Below are positions 63,861 through 64,000 of a stretch of 64,000 nt of DNA, piece by piece. The stretch's first letter is position 1. Every line of letters begins with the position of its first letter. The notes beneath the pieces are model-generated. The model did not search any database, had not been told where the DNA came from, and saw only the letters and a list, made by a program, of their open reading frames with translations. The position numbers and the translations under genes were made by a program. This stretch comes from Candidatus Tectimicrobiota bacterium. GTDB lineage: Bacteria > JACPUC01. The DNA lies in NCBI GenBank assembly GCA_016192455.1, contig JACPUC010000006.1, forward strand, positions 199,055 through 263,054, in the 5' to 3' direction.

Positions 63861-64000
63861 TCAGGCGCGCTTCTCCATGGGAACGTACGCCACCTCCAGC
63901 GGACCCTTGTAAAGGGCGCGGGGACGGAAAATGCGGTTGTCCGGCAGGTACTCGAGGACGCGCGCCACCCAACCGGCCACGCGGCTCACGGCGAAGATCG
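63861..64000 (-). CDS. gltA: Citrate synthase, C-terminal end only (cut by window edge)
   Basis: The last ~46 residues are visible on the minus strand, ending at a TGA complementary to 63861-63863. The text FAVSRVAGWVARVLEYL, then PDNRIFRPRALYKGPLEV, is the highly conserved C-terminus of citrate synthases (and 2-methylcitrate synthases), where the arginine in RVAGW belongs to the citrate-binding site. The rest of the gene continues past the window. Citrate versus methylcitrate specificity cannot be told from this part. Confidence 0.88.
   Translation of the reverse strand, partial: IFAVSRVAGWVARVLEYLPDNRIFRPRALYKGPLEVAYVPMEKRA

Overview
This 64 kb window is high-GC (by eye about two thirds G+C or more), gene-dense chromosomal DNA from a bacterium with a Gram-negative type envelope. 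There is no phage, insertion sequence, CRISPR array, rRNA or recognisable tRNA. The combination of a Tol/Ton energising cluster, coenzyme F420 synthesis, pyruvoyl-dependent arginine decarboxylase, a UGA-interrupted glutaredoxin, a c-di-GMP riboswitch and a sigma-54 type activator suggests an uncultured deep-branching lineage (Methylomirabilota, Desulfobacterota or Tectomicrobia-like). That placement is inference: no rRNA is present to settle it. A parS-like palindrome near 48.4 kb suggests the region lies in the origin-proximal part of the chromosome.

Layout. 0-4.3 kb: the end of dnaE, then accA. 4.5-12.4 kb: two very large TPR proteins followed by ExbB/TolQ, ExbD/TolR and TonB-like genes. 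12.5-16.5 kb: hydroxyacid dehydrogenase, acyl-CoA ligase, P1-family peptidase. 16.5-22.6 kb: three exported proteins, namely a PDZ protein with a 26-28 residue repeat array, a small secreted protein and a matrixin-like metalloprotease. 23.2-25.0 kb: arginine to agmatine to putrescine (PvlArgDC, agmatinase). 25.4-28.4 kb: HflX with a probable ATT start, overlapping a convergent membrane protein, then a NUDIX hydrolase. 28.5-34.9 kb: a selenocysteine glutaredoxin, moaD, moaE, two tandem PHP phosphoesterases, moaB/mog, moeA, an Nfu-type protein, a small di-heme protein and a frameshifted sfsA. 35.0-42.1 kb: a DUF488-GGCT fusion, a membrane metallophosphoesterase and a heterodimeric ABC exporter. 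42.1-47.6 kb: a nearly complete F420 pathway (nitroreductase, cofD, cofE, cofC, cofG, cofH). 47.7-54.1 kb: CBS-ACT protein, parS-like site, leucyl aminopeptidase, GAF/AAA+ regulator, nicotinate phosphoribosyltransferase. 54.2-56.0 kb: c-di-GMP-I riboswitch with terminator in front of an unknown small gene, then an unknown 176-residue protein. 56.0-64.0 kb: a second DnaE polymerase, an alpha/beta hydrolase, an acyl-CoA ligase remnant, an EamA transporter, glycerate 2-kinase and the end of citrate synthase.

How the genes fit together. The TPR-ExbB-ExbD-TonB block looks like one envelope machine driven by the proton gradient. moaD/E, moaB and moeA cover the middle and late steps of molybdenum cofactor synthesis; moaA and moaC must lie elsewhere. 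The F420 genes form an overlapping operon in which the separate nitroreductase probably replaces the reductase domain fused to CofE in FbiB. PvlArgDC and agmatinase form a two-step putrescine route. The hydroxyacid dehydrogenase and glycerate 2-kinase could together pass hydroxypyruvate/glyoxylate carbon to 2-phosphoglycerate, although they are unlinked.

The observations most worth following are the UGA-containing glutaredoxin with a SECIS-like hairpin, the riboswitch-controlled unknown small gene, the parS-like site, the ATT-initiated hflX, the MoaD tail beyond its Gly-Gly, the asymmetric ABC exporter, and two convergent gene pairs whose 3' ends overlap by about 150 bp.
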